NCBI RefSeq assembly: GCF_032854445.1
Contig: NC_088298.1
Coordinates: 10,343,504-10,407,503 of the forward strand
DNA: 64,000 nucleotides
Origin: Liolophura sinensis
Taxonomy: Eukaryota > Mollusca > Polyplacophora > Chitonida > Chitonidae
Direction: 5' to 3'
Part shown: piece by piece, positions 54,367 through 64,000 of the stretch
Position numbering within the stretch: position 1 is the stretch's first letter
Layout of the letters: each line of letters starts with the position of its first letter
Made by a program: the position numbers and the translations under genes
The notes under the pieces: generated by a model
Seen by the model: the letters and a program-made list of their open reading frames with translations, nothing else
Database searches by the model: none
What the model was told of the DNA's origin: nothing

Positions 54367-57285
54367 GATCCTCTTTTAAAATTTAATGAACTTATATTAA
54401 CAGCAGCTGATAGAACCATACCTAAGACCTCGACAAATCCAAAATCCAAAAGTAAACCCTGGTACGACGATGACTGTCGCAAAGCCATAAAGGATCGCAA
54501 AAAGGCCGAGCGCAGATTTAATCATTGTCCTGATAATAATAATTTAAACCAGGTCCGTATATTCGGAGCTAAGGTTCGCCGATTAATTAAGTCTAAGAGA
54601 CGTTCTTGTTGGCGGAACTTTGTTTCGGGCATTACGTCAAAAACACCCATGCGTAAGGTCTGGAACATGGTTCAGAAACTTAAGGGCAAAAACAACAAAG
54701 CCAAAATTCAGCATTTAAAAGATGGCGATAACCTATTAACATCGCCATCTGAAATAGCGAATAAACTAGCTGAAACAATATCTCAGCAATCTTCATCTGA
54801 GAATTACACTTCTGAGTTTCGACGTATTAAAATACATAAGGAGAAAATTAAATTGCCTTTTTCTTCTAAGAATTTAGAAGATTATAATCGACGTTTTTCA
54901 ATTGAGGAACTTAAAACTTCTCTTAAAAAGGCACACGATACTGCGTGTGGCCCTGATAATATATATTATAAGCTTCTGAATCATTTACCATCTGAGCCAC
55001 TTGAGACTCTCTTAGATTTACTTAATGACATTTGGCAAACTGGTAATTTTCCGCCGACTTGGAGAGAGGCGTGTATTATCCCGGTCCCTAAACCGGGTAA
55101 GGATCATACTGATCCAAATAATTACCGTCCCATAGCTCTTACCAGCTGCGTCTGTAAGACTATGGAACGGATGGTAAATGATAGGCTTGTTTGGTTTCTT
55201 GAAACCAACAAGCTACTATCTAATATACAATGTGGTTTTCGTCAAGGTCGATCTACTTTAGATCACCTTGTCCGTTTCGAAACTTTTATTCGTGACGGTT
55301 TTATTAATAATGAACATGTGGTGTCGATATTTTTTGACCTTGAAAAGGCCTACGACACCACATGGAAATATGGTATTTTAAAGGACCTTTCTGATATGGG
55401 TCTTAAAGGCCGCTTACCATCATTTATATCCGAATTTCTATCTGATCGTCAGTTTAAGGTACGGGTGGGGTTCACTCTTTCTGATTCGCATGAGCAGGAG
55501 ATGGGTGTTCCCCAGGGCAGTATTCTTTCGCCAACACTGTTCAGCATAAAAATTAATAGTTTAGCTAAAACGTTGACATCTGGCACTGAGGGTTCTTTAT
55601 ACGTAGATGATTTCCTGATATGCTACCGTGCTAAAAATATGAATAACATCGAGCGGCAACTGCAGCTTTGTCTCAACAAGATTGAGAAATGGGCAGTTGC
55701 CAACGGTTTTAGATTTTCTACATCTAAAACCGTCGGTATGCATTTCTGTAATAAACGGAAACTTCATCTAGACCCTGAGCTTAAATTTTGTGGAGAACCA
55801 GTGAAGATTGTTGGGGAAAATAAATTTTTAGGGGTTATATTTGATAAAAAATTATCCTTTATACCTCATATAAAAATGCTTAAAGCTAAATGTACAAAGG
55901 CTCTCGATATAATTAAGGTGGTGTCTAGCACCGATTGGGGTGCTGACCGATCAGTTTTACTTAATTTATATCGTTCTCTGGTGAGGTCTAAATTGGACTA
56001 TGGGTCCATCATTTATGGTTCTGCAAGGAAATCCTATCTTAAAATGTTGGATCCCGTCCATCACCAAGGTTTGAGGCTCAGCCTTGGTGCATTTAGAACT
56101 TCACCAGTAGAAAGTTTATACGTCGAAGCTAATGAGCCTTCTTTACATCTCAGGCGTATAAAACTATGCCTTCAATATACTACAAAGCTTAAAGCACACC
56201 CAACAAACCCTGCCTACGACTGTGTTTTCAACCCGTTATATGTAGACAAATATAACAAATGTCCTAATAAGATCCCTTCGTTCGGTCTTCGTGTTCGGGA
56301 CCACGTTGTGGGAGCTGGCATCGAGCTTGAGAATATAGCTCCGGTTTCTTTTCCGGAGTCCCCTCCTTGGCTTCTCCCACAACCTAAATTGATATTTGAT
56401 CTACGTAAACATAACAAAAGAAATACGAATCCTCTAATAATTCAGCAAAGTTTTTCTGAGATAAAGGCTAATTATCCAGATTATAGATTTATATATACTG
56501 ACGGGTCGAAGGATGGGGAGAAGGTTGCGGCTGCGGCTGTCTTAGAACAGCGGGCCACTTCTCTTCGTCTTCCATCCTCATCTTCAATCTTTTCTGCAGA
56601 GGCCAGAGCTATACTTCTGGCTTTGTCATATGTTTCTGCTGGGCATGCCCAGAGGGCTGTGATCTGCACGGACTCGCTCTCTTGCCTTTTGGCAATTCAG
56701 AATAATAAATTTAAAAATCCTTCCATCCTTGACATATTAGCCGTACATAAAAATCTAATTAAAAGAGGTAAAAATATTGTATTCTGTTGGATACCAAGTC
56801 ACATTGGTATCCATGGAAACACAGTCGTGGACAGGGAGGCGAAAGCTGCCCTTAATAAACCCATATCGAAGATGAAAATTTGTTACACTGATTTTAGATA
56901 TCATATTCTTAAATATATTCGTCGCCTTTGGCAGGATGAATGGGATTTGCAGATCCACAACAAACTGCATGCTGTTCATCCTGTCATTGGCAATAATTCT
57001 TATACTCTTAATAGGTCTCGTAGGGACCAAGTAGTTCTAACAAGGTGCCGTATTGGGCATTCTCGTCTAACACACAATTTTATCCTAGATGGGAGCAGTG
57101 CTCCTGAGTGTGTTGGTTGTAATGCCCAGTACGGCATGAAACATATTCTCGTTGACTGTGTGGACTTTGCTCATATTAGGCAAAGATTCTACACAGTCAG
57201 CTCTATATTTGATTTATTTGACAATGTCGCTGGCGATACTGTCATTGATTACTTAAAACATATTGGATTATATCATAAGATATAA
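54367..57285 (+). CDS. LINE ORF2, 3' part: RT, RNase H, C-terminal zinc cluster (outer element)
   Basis: 972 codons open to the TAA at 57,283-57,285, in the same frame as the first part. Visible in order: KSKSKPWYDDDCRKAIKDRK, RT motifs (CGFRQGRST, FFDLEKAYDTTW, GVPQGSILSP, LYVDDFLICY), RNase H (IYTDGSKDG, FSAEARAILL, CTDSLSCLL, DREAK), and the cluster CVGCNAQYGMKHILVDC. 259 plus 972 gives 1,231 codons, identical to the inner ORF2. The first ATG inside this piece is at 54,649, but the frame is open from the junction, so that ATG is not a real start. Confidence 0.92.
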   Translation, partial: DPLLKFNELILTAADRTIPKTSTNPKSKSKPWYDDDCRKAIKDRKKAERRFNHCPDNNNLNQVRIFGAKVRRLIKSKRRSCWRNFVSGITSKTPMRKVWNMVQKLKGKNNKAKIQHLKDGDNLLTSPSEIANKLAETISQQSSSENYTSEFRRIKIHKEKIKLPFSSKNLEDYNRRFSIEELKTSLKKAHDTACGPDNIYYKLLNHLPSEPLETLLDLLNDIWQTGNFPPTWREACIIPVPKPGKDHTDPNNYRPIALTSCVCKTMERMVNDRLVWFLETNKLLSNIQCGFRQGRSTLDHLVRFETFIRDGFINNEHVVSIFFDLEKAYDTTWKYGILKDLSDMGLKGRLPSFISEFLSDRQFKVRVGFTLSDSHEQEMGVPQGSILSPTLFSIKINSLAKTLTSGTEGSLYVDDFLICYRAKNMNNIERQLQLCLNKIEKWAVANGFRFSTSKTVGMHFCNKRKLHLDPELKFCGEPVKIVGENKFLGVIFDKKLSFIPHIKMLKAKCTKALDIIKVVSSTDWGADRSVLLNLYRSLVRSKLDYGSIIYGSARKSYLKMLDPVHHQGLRLSLGAFRTSPVESLYVEANEPSLHLRRIKLCLQYTTKLKAHPTNPAYDCVFNPLYVDKYNKCPNKIPSFGLRVRDHVVGAGIELENIAPVSFPESPPWLLPQPKLIFDLRKHNKRNTNPLIIQQSFSEIKANYPDYRFIYTDGSKDGEKVAAAAVLEQRATSLRLPSSSSIFSAEARAILLALSYVSAGHAQRAVICTDSLSCLLAIQNNKFKNPSILDILAVHKNLIKRGKNIVFCWIPSHIGIHGNTVVDREAKAALNKPISKMKICYTDFRYHILKYIRRLWQDEWDLQIHNKLHAVHPVIGNNSYTLNRSRRDQVVLTRCRIGHSRLTHNFILDGSSAPECVGCNAQYGMKHILVDCVDFAHIRQRFYTVSSIFDLFDNVAGDTVIDYLKHIGLYHKI

Positions 57286-57528
57286 TGTCATTTTATTTCA
57301 TAGATATTTCTAGTTCATATATACATATTTGTGGTTTTCAAGTTTTTAAAGAGCTTTGATTGTTTTACCTAGTTTTAAACATGTCTGTTATTTTTCATTT
57401 GTTTTGTATGTTCATACTTCAGTCTTGAAAACCATATACTGATTCCTGGTTTTAAACATGTTCTCGCCACGATATGGCTGAAATATTGCCGATGTGGCGT
57501 AAAGCCATAATCATTCATTCATTCATTC

Positions 57529-57541
57529 AAGAGTGGATTGA
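57529..57541 (+). repeat. Target-site duplication of the outer LINE, right copy
   Basis: AAGAGTGGATTGA, identical to 45,676-45,688. Confidence 0.93.
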
Positions 57542-57683
57542 AGACGGAGTTGTCCTTAGCCTGAAGACCTTCCGTTCTAAAATCCAGGACTTGGCTGCAG
57601 AGAAAAGGCAGATGCTGTCACCGAAAACAGTCAAACAGCTGCATGACGGCCTGCGACTGGAAGTGCAGCGCCGGGGTTTCTAA
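57542..57683 (+). pseudogene. Unassigned ORF, 3' part after the outer LINE
   Basis: If the outer LINE and one target duplication are ignored, the frame at 45,630-45,688 continues without a stop through LSLKTFRSKIQDLAAEKRQM to a TAA at 57,681-57,683. The sequence is helical and charged, ending LRLEVQRRGF. Continuity across the insertion supports a real pre-insertion coding sequence. I do not recognise the family. Confidence 0.45.
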
Positions 57684-57689
57684 AGGTTC

Positions 57690-59270
57690 CACTAAAAACA
57701 TAATTCGAAATGATCCTTGTTGGCACAGACTGCTAAAAGACAATCCTAATTATTGAAAATAAAGCATTATTAAGTGGTATTGTACGTTGCCCGGAAATGT
57801 TAAGGGCAAAATAGGGCTAAGTGTTTGAAATGTTGTCTTGCTGATACTGATGCTAAGTAGAAAGGCAACCTGAATTTTTTTTTACCCCGGAGGTTAGCAA
57901 TTGTCTGAAATGAATCATCCTACAGGTTTGAATAGGCCTTCAAAAAGCAAACAGTCATCCCAGGCAAATTAACTTTACAGGCAATTTTGTAAAGTTGTTA
58001 TCGGGACAATATCCTATGAGCTACACACAGGCAGGTACATCAAATCTAAATTTACCTTTTTCGCAAATTATAGACTTTGAGCATGCTTCCACAGCATGAT
58101 CATTATACCTCTCCCAGCAATGTTCTGTCAAGTCACCATCACAGATTTTTGTTCGTTTCACACATTTTTGCAATGCTGTCTTGTGTGGAAAGCTCTAAGC
58201 GCTTAGCAAACAACAACACATGCAGTTCATAGCTACTGTATTTATTTTAAAAGCCAAAGAACCCCTGATACATGTATATTACTGGGCACGAAAAACTAGT
58301 TGTAACTGGCTGTCGTCCGACGAAACTTCCTTTCGGGTACTTCCACCTCTCTTTTACTTTGGTCGTCTGCCGGCAGTGTATTTGTGGGTACAGTACATAG
58401 TGCATATGTCACGAAACAACACACCAACCACCTCTGAACGATTCCCAGAAGTTAGTTCTTCTAATTCTTCCTTCGTTAACCAGTCAGTTTGATGTAGCCC
58501 TTTATTCCCCAGCTTTCAGATGCTTGTTTTCCCTTCAGTTCCATGCGAGATGGAACCTTTTACCTGTTCCTTCCATGAGTGTCTCGTGGATTTTTCCAGG
58601 TGGGATATTGGTAGGGGAAAGTGAGACAAAACGGACTTGTATCTCTCAGCAAGCGCTACCGGTGTTGCCTTCTATGTTTTTTGTTTGTTTTGTTTTTTTT
58701 GTTTTTTTTCGGTGCAGTAGACTCGAAGTCAGCACGCCAAAATTCAAGCGATTTCACCCAACTGCTTGGAGCAGACATGGATGCATGATATTTAATGCAG
58801 TTTGATCTAAGGTAAGACAATCTTTGTGTTATCCACCAATGCAGAGAAGTGCGCATCTTGCAGTTGCTGATATACGCAAGATACAGGCTGTACGATCAAA
58901 TTGTCGCCCGCTCAGAACAGACGAACTACGTATGACCTACTTTTACTAGCAAAGCGCGCCAGTGAAAAATAAGCCTTCGGGGCAAAACGGATTGTGTCGA
59001 TGTGGGACAAATGGATTGGTCCATTTGCCCCTCTCATTGGTCCGTATTACCCCATCGGTATTCATCACGTCATGTAAAATAATTACAAAATGTATGAATT
59101 TTTGTAGATACAAGTTATGTGCACAGACATACGCACGCACATACCGTTTTAATAGGTAGCGATATTAAAATTTGAATACATAAAATAATGAAGTGAAGTA
59201 CCGACAAATAGGCCTATTAATAGTTTTGAACAAATTGTCATATCAATAGAATAATATATTCTGGTTTCAG
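57690..59270. other. Non-coding stretch with a short hairpin
   Basis: No gene seen. 'gggacaaatgga' and 'tccatttgcccc' near 59,005-59,035 can pair (11 of 12 positions). 'ggggcaaaacgga' lies 30 bp upstream. This may be a terminal or subterminal repeat of the pogo-like relic that follows. Confidence 0.35.
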
Positions 59271-59289
59271 TTTATTTGGAGATCTATAT

Positions 59290-60935
59290 TCCAGGAAAAC
59301 AGACCGACAGAAATGGGTGGAATCTTCCAAGCCCAACGCCATAGAAGCCATAAAAGACGGACTGGGGCTTAATAAGGCCAGCATACTGTACTGAGTTCCC
59401 AAAAGAACGGTAATCAGACGGTCAAAGAACCAGAATCAATATCCTACTGAATCTTCAAAAGTGCTTGGAAGATGGAAGGTAAATAGGTCTGTTTTTTCTT
59501 TGTACTAAATATAATTAAAAACGTTGTTCCTTTTTTGTTTTAATCAGGAACAATAATGTGTCCGGTATATAAACATTCTCAGACTCTTAATCTCATTGAT
59601 TATAGCAACATTGTGTTATCACTAAATGCTGTTTAAGGTACCATATCACGGGGTTTATTTAAACGGAAAATGGCATCTAAGAATTTTTTTTTGGGGGGGG
59701 GGGGGTTAAAACTTTTTGAAGTATTAATTTTTTTATTCTTACGTGCAAAAAAAGATAAATAAATAGATAGATGAATAAGTAAATGGATAAATAAATAAAT
59801 AAATTAAATTTTTGTTACCTTTTCATATCAATAGGCCACTTTTCCCGCACAGCTGGGAAAAGAGCTGGTGGAGTACATCACATGTATGCATGAGAGGATG
59901 TTTGGGCTTACTACTGCCAGTGTGAGAAGCTTAGATTATCAGATAGCGGTCAGAAACAACCTTCCAAATCCTTTCAATCAGGAAGCACAGAAAGCTGTCC
60001 GGGATTGGCTATATGACTTCCTGACACGCCATCCTGAATTATCTCTTCGTCAGCCAGAATCCACTTCTGCAGCACGAGCCAGATGTTTCAACAAGGTCAA
60101 CGTTGGGAAGTTCTTCGACTTGCTTGAAAAATTATTCGAGAAATACTGGTACTTACCCAACAATATCTACAACGTTGACGAAACGGGGATAACAACAGTA
60201 CAAGGTTAACCATCAAGGATCTTGGCAAAGAAGGGGAGGCGGCAGGTAGGAAGTCTGGTATCGGCTGAACGAGAACAACTGGTTATTGTCGAGATCTGTA
60301 TGAGCGTGACAGGCGCTTTCATCCCCCCCCCCCCCCCCGGTCTTTGTGTTTCCTCGAATGCGAATGAAACCACAGATGATGGCCGGGGCTCCGCCTGCAT
60401 CCATTGCTGCCTGCCACAAAAGGGGTTTGATGCAACTTGATATCCTTTCGTCATTTTATCAAAGCTTCTGGTGCATCTAAGCAAAACCCTGCCTTGATCA
60501 TCCTTGACGGTCAAGCGACGCACACAAGAGAGGTAATTGATGTGGCAACAGAGCATGATGTACCGTCACACTGTTCGCACAAGCTTAAACCACTGGATGT
60601 GAGTTATGAAGCCTTTGTCCACATACTAGACTAGGAGCTTGAGAAATGGCTGCATAACCACCCAGGCCGTGTTTTGTCCACTTCCCCGTTCGCAGAGCTA
60701 TTTGGCAAGGCGTACATGAGGGCTGTTAATACTGAAACTGCAGCTCACGGTTTCAGGAGAACCGGAATATTTCCAATCAAGAGGGATATTTTCGAAGAAC
60801 ACGAATATGCACCAGCGGAGCCAACAGATCTTCCAAACCAGGATTCGGAAGTATCAGTTGACATGTCTGATACACCATCTCTCAATCCATCAAGGGAGGT
60901 CGTATCCATTGAGCTATCAGAAAACAGAGCGAGCT
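59290..60935 (+). pseudogene. pogo/CENP-B-like transposase relic
   Basis: An upstream piece (about 59,290-59,480) encodes a psq-type HTH (AIEAIKDGLGLNKASILY, then a TGA where Phe/Gly is expected, then VPKRTVIR) and ends in a GTAAAT donor. The second exon, from about 59,834, carries a CENP-B-type HTH (AQKAVRDWLYDFLTRHPELS), YNVDETGIT (first Asp), then a TAA at about 60,206. Later, after a C tract and frame changes, LIILDGQATHT (second Asp), KLKPLDVS (third Asp) and AHGFRRTGIFPI follow. The relic is cut at about 60,930 by a LINE fragment. It differs from the 5,950 element and represents a second pogo family. Confidence 0.7.
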
Positions 60936-61235
60936 TGTGGCGGCTACTCTATTTTTGTAAATAACTATGTACTTCACAGCCCTGTTGGTCTCGTTACTCA
61001 GCTTCAGGCTGTGGCCGCTCGTGTTTCTTTGTCGGAAACAGTTACTTTATGTTCCGTATATATTCCTCCTCATTCTGTCAGTCTCTGAATTACATAACTT
61101 GAAAGAACAACTCCCATCCCCTTTTATAATTATGGGTGATTTTAACGCTCATAATCCCTTATGGGGCAGTAACAATATAAATGCAAAACAATGCAAGATT
61201 TTTTATTGAAAGATGAACTGTGTTATTTCAATGAC
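60928..61235 (+). pseudogene. LINE ORF2 fragment, endonuclease part
   Basis: Homologous to the endonuclease of the young LINEs from 'gcgagct...ggcggct' on: IFVNNYVLHSPVGL, SETVTLCSVYIPP and IIMGDFNAHNPLWGSNN, in shifting frames, to about 61,235. The 5' half of the LINE is missing. The same copy resumes at 62,731 in the RT region. About 750 bp of LINE sequence between are lost. Confidence 0.75.
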
Positions 61236-61443
61236 CCAGACAGTATCAACATGATAAGCATTATATTGCAATAAACCATTTTCCAAGTTCTGTTCAAAAA
61301 TTCAAAGCCATATGGATATTACACCTGCTGTCAGTCCTAGTAAAGAAGGCATGGGGTAAATCTGAAAAATTACACAAATGCAAGTAAAGGGAATCCCTTA
61401 AAAAAGGTGTACCTAATGTCCTATCATGTCAGAAGTCAGATCG
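61236..61443. other. Left flank of the Tc1-like transposase
   Basis: About 200 bp that match neither the LINE nor any terminal repeat I could identify. It may hold the left end of the Tc1-like element. Confidence 0.35.
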
Positions 61444-62454
61444 TTAGTAGCGTGTGTGAGCACCCATTGCATCAATTAAAGCCAAAATACGTCTCCTCAT
61501 GGAAGTCGTCAGCCGCTGGATGACGTCATCAGGAATTCTGTCCCAGTCTTCAAATAAAGCCTGTTCGAGCTGTTTCCTGTTTTGTGGGGGAGAGATGTGT
61601 TGTCTCAGACGTCGATCAAGATGATCCCACAGATGCTCTAAGGGATTCATGTCTGGCGATCGTGCTGGCCAAGGCAGTACGCTGACATCAACGGTGTCCA
61701 GATAATTTAGTACAACTCTGGCGGTATGAGGTCGTGCATTGTCCTGCTGCAAAAGGATACCCCTTTGCTGTTGATGCACGAATGGCACCACAACAGGTTC
61801 CAATATTTCATCTCGGTATCTTTGGCCAGTCAGATTTCCCTGGATGATGACCAATCTCGTTCTCACCTGTCCACAAATTCCGCCCCATACAAGTACCCCA
61901 CCAGCACCAAAAGGGTGGACATTCTGAATGCAGTTCTGTGCCAATCGCTCTCCCCTGCGTCGATACACACGAATTCGACCATCATTTCTGAAGAGGTTAT
62001 ATCGGCTTTCATCAGTGAACAGCACCCTTTCCCAGTCTCGTCGCTGCCATCGACGTACAACTCTTGCCCAACGCAGCCTGTTTTGACGGTGTAGAGGAGT
62101 CAATGCCATTCCACGGAAGGGGCGATAGGCTCTGATACCACTCACGCGGAGTCGTCATAAGACTGTGCGTTTGCTGATGGGGTGTCCCAGTGCCGTTTCC
62201 GCCGTTGACGTCGCCGTCACAAACCGGTTACGCAGGTGGATTGTGCGGATGTACCGGTCTTCGCCAGGCGTTGTAACACTTGGCCTGCCCGATCTTGGAC
62301 GATCTTGTGTCTTGCCTGTTAGGCGGTAACGACCCAACAGTCTGCTGATGGTGGCTTGACTGCAATTGAATGTTCTGGCAATGTGATGTTGGCTGGCCCC
62401 CATGTCGGCCATACCAGTGGCTCTATCACGTTCTGCTTGTGTGAGTCTCGGCAT
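61444..62454 (-). pseudogene. Tc1-like transposase with a single nonsense codon
   Basis: From ATG 62,454 (minus) the frame runs to 61,444, 336 codons, broken only by one TGA at 62,155-62,157. An Arg (CGA) would be the expected residue there. N-terminal HTH (ARTFNCSQATISRLLGRY), GRPSVTT linker, DDE motifs VLFTDESRYNLF (Asp), QQDNARPHTA (Asp) and PDMNPLEHLWD (acidic), and a C-terminus ending GAHTRY as in the 36,035 copy. The two transposases share length and ending but clearly belong to different families. No clear inverted repeats were found. The right edge may lie near 62,730 ('cccggtagttta'). Confidence 0.88.
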
Positions 62455-62730
62455 CTCTTAGATGTTTTTTTTATGGTATTGCACCCTTAACATGTGCTAC
62501 ATCGGTATTTATACGGCGGTCATTATCGAGAATTTTCAACAGGGCCCGAAACTCTGTTTTCCGATTTTTCATGATGTCTTACACCAATTTCAATGAATCT
62601 CGTTAAAAAGTGACGTGTACACAGGGTGCTTATGCGCAAACGTATTCGAACAACGTTCAAACTTATTCAGCTTATTTCTCCATAGAAAAAACTGCATTTA
62701 AAAGTTATACGTTTCTTTTGCCCGGTAGTT

Positions 62731-63815
62731 TATGTCTCTGAACCATTTACCACCTGAGCCATTTGAGACTCTCTTGGACTTGCTTAATATTTGGATAATT
62801 GGTGACTTCCACTCTCATGGAGGGAGGCGTGTGTTATTCCGGTTACCAAACCGAGTAAGGATCACAGTGATCCGTCTAACTACCGTCCCATAGCTCTTAC
62901 CAGCTGCCCCTGTAAGATTATGGAACGGATGATTAATGATAGACTTGTTTGGTTTCTTGAAACCATCAAGCTTTTATCTAATATTCAATGTGGTTTTCGG
63001 CAAGGTAGATCTAGAATGTATCACCTTGTTCGATTCGAAACCTTCGTTCGCGATGGCCTCATCAATAACGAACATGTGGTGTCCATATTTTTTGACTTTG
63101 AAAAGGTCTACGACATCACATGGTATTTATGGAAAATATGGTATTAAAGACCTCGCTGATATGGACCTTAAAGGTCCATTACGAATGTTCAATTTTTATG
63201 TCATCTTCAGTTTAAGGTACGGGTTGGGTCCACTCTTTCTGACTCTTTATGAGCAGGAAATGGGTGTACCCCAGGGCAGCATTTTATCCAAAAATTCTGT
63301 TTAGCATAAAAATAAATAGCCTAGCAAAAACCTTACCATCCAGCACACAGGGTTCTTTATATTTTGATGACTTCCTTATATGCTGCCGAGCTAAAAATTA
63401 TGAATAATATTAAACGTATGTTGCAGCTTTGTCTCAATAAAATCGATAAATGGGCAACTGAGAACGGTTTTAGATATTCAACGTCTAAATTTCACCTTGA
63501 CCATGATCTAAAATTTTGTGGTAAACAGATTAAAATTGTTGGTTAAACTATATTATTGGGTATAATATTTGATAATAAATTATCGGGTATACACCATATA
63601 AAAATGCTCAAAGATAAATGTACAAAGGCTCTCGATATAACCGATTGGGGTGCTGCCCGATCTATTTTATTAAACCTATGTCGTTCTCTGGTGAGGTCTA
63701 AATGTGACTATGGGTCCATCATTTACGTTTCCGCAAGGAAGTCGTATATTAAAATGTTGGATCCGGTCCATCATCAAGGTTTGAGGCTCAACCTTGGTGC
63801 TTTTATAACCTGTGG
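62731..63815 (+). pseudogene. LINE ORF2 fragment, reverse-transcriptase part
   Basis: Homologous to RT of the young LINEs from LNHLPPEP-type sequence to LRLNLGAF: CGFRQGRSRMYHLVRFE, FFDFEKVYD, MGVPQGSIL, then FDDFL where YVDDFL is expected, so the catalytic YVDD is altered. Several frameshifts. Homology stops near 63,815, before RNase H. Confidence 0.75.
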
Positions 63816-64000
63816 ATGCCCCGATTCTGCTGGTGGTTTTTGACCCCGAGGCGAGGCCTCTGCACAATTATACCAATAACTATGAACTACAACAATATGT
63901 ATAGGACTAACGCTGGGATTAGTGGTGCATGTTCCCAGGGCGAGTCAATAAATGATTCGTTTGCACTAAGACCCATTTCCATCAAAATACCGGATATATT
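63816..64000. other. Unassigned right edge
   Basis: Sequence beyond the LINE break. 'aataaa' at about 63,949. No gene or repeat recognised in the short stretch. Confidence 0.35.

Larger units (their letters stand above)
45689..57528 (+). mobile_element. Outer Nimb/I-like LINE, interrupted by the inner LINE
   Basis: Full-length element: GC-rich 5' UTR (45,689-46,291), ORF1 (46,292-47,662), ORF2 in two pieces (47,662-48,438 and 54,367-57,285), 3' UTR ending 'tgaaatattgccgatgtggcgtaaagcc' and (ATTC)n at 57,510-57,528. Flanked by the exact 13-bp duplication AAGAGTGGATTGA. ORF1 and both ORF2 pieces are free of stops. The RT/RNase-H architecture and short tandem-repeat tail fit the I group (Nimb-like) of non-LTR retrotransposons. 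The clade call is inference. Confidence 0.93.

Noticed and set aside
60325-60341. C tract as a coding poly-proline in the pogo relic
   Set aside because: Homopolymer of uncertain length within a frame already broken by stops; not interpretable. The G tract at 2,561-2,580 and the one near 59,693 were treated the same way.

Overview
This window is a transposon-dense piece of animal nuclear DNA. Introns with GT/AG borders, tRNA-derived SINEs, non-LTR and LTR retrotransposons and many classes of DNA transposon are present. No bacterial gene organisation is seen. The SINE and LINE 3' tails (a 'gaaatatt ... ggcgtaaaac' motif followed by short tandem repeats) remind me of mollusc repeats, so a gastropod or bivalve is my best guess. 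That assignment is inference. I see no convincing ordinary host gene. Nearly every recognisable protein belongs to a mobile element, and most are broken.

Left third (1-22,000). The window opens inside the 3' end of an unidentified ORF. A repeat unit with CCAAT-containing promoter-like repeats and a C2H2 zinc-finger exon occurs twice (about 1,440-2,490 and 10,500-11,504). The first copy is split by a gag-protease fragment of a Ty3/Gypsy retrotransposon. A 4-kb pogo/CENP-B-type DNA transposon (about 5,950-9,935) follows. At 15,100-16,510 a MADF-BESS gene (+) is interleaved with a PIF/Harbinger transposase relic (-). At 18,170-21,600 a BEL/Pao-like gag remnant abuts a spliced DDE transposase of a lineage I cannot name with certainty.

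Middle (22,000-45,400). This holds tRNA-derived SINEs and several tandem arrays (255 bp, 150 bp, 287 bp and 22 bp periods). It also holds a decayed RNase-H-bearing LINE (29,765-34,965), the 3' end of a Gypsy element whose LTR is interrupted by a Tc1/mariner element with clear 27-bp terminal inverted repeats and TA duplication, further SINEs, and a MULE transposon with a FLYWCH-type transposase sitting inside an antisense LINE remnant.

Right third (45,400-64,000). The centrepiece is a nested pair of Nimb/I-like LINEs. An outer element (45,689-57,528), flanked by a perfect 13-bp target-site duplication, is interrupted in ORF2 by an inner, full-length, antisense copy (48,439-54,353), itself flanked by a 13-bp duplication. 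Removing the inner copy and one duplication by arithmetic gives the outer ORF2 a length of exactly 1,231 codons, the same as the intact inner ORF2. Both elements appear to have been coding-competent and young. After this come a pogo-like relic, a 5'-truncated LINE and a Tc1-like transposase with a single nonsense codon.

The 'system' here is a community of parasites. Autonomous LINEs, SINEs with a similar tail, nested DNA transposons and captured DNA-binding domains (zinc fingers, MADF-BESS, FLYWCH, PHD-like) interact mainly by inserting into each other.
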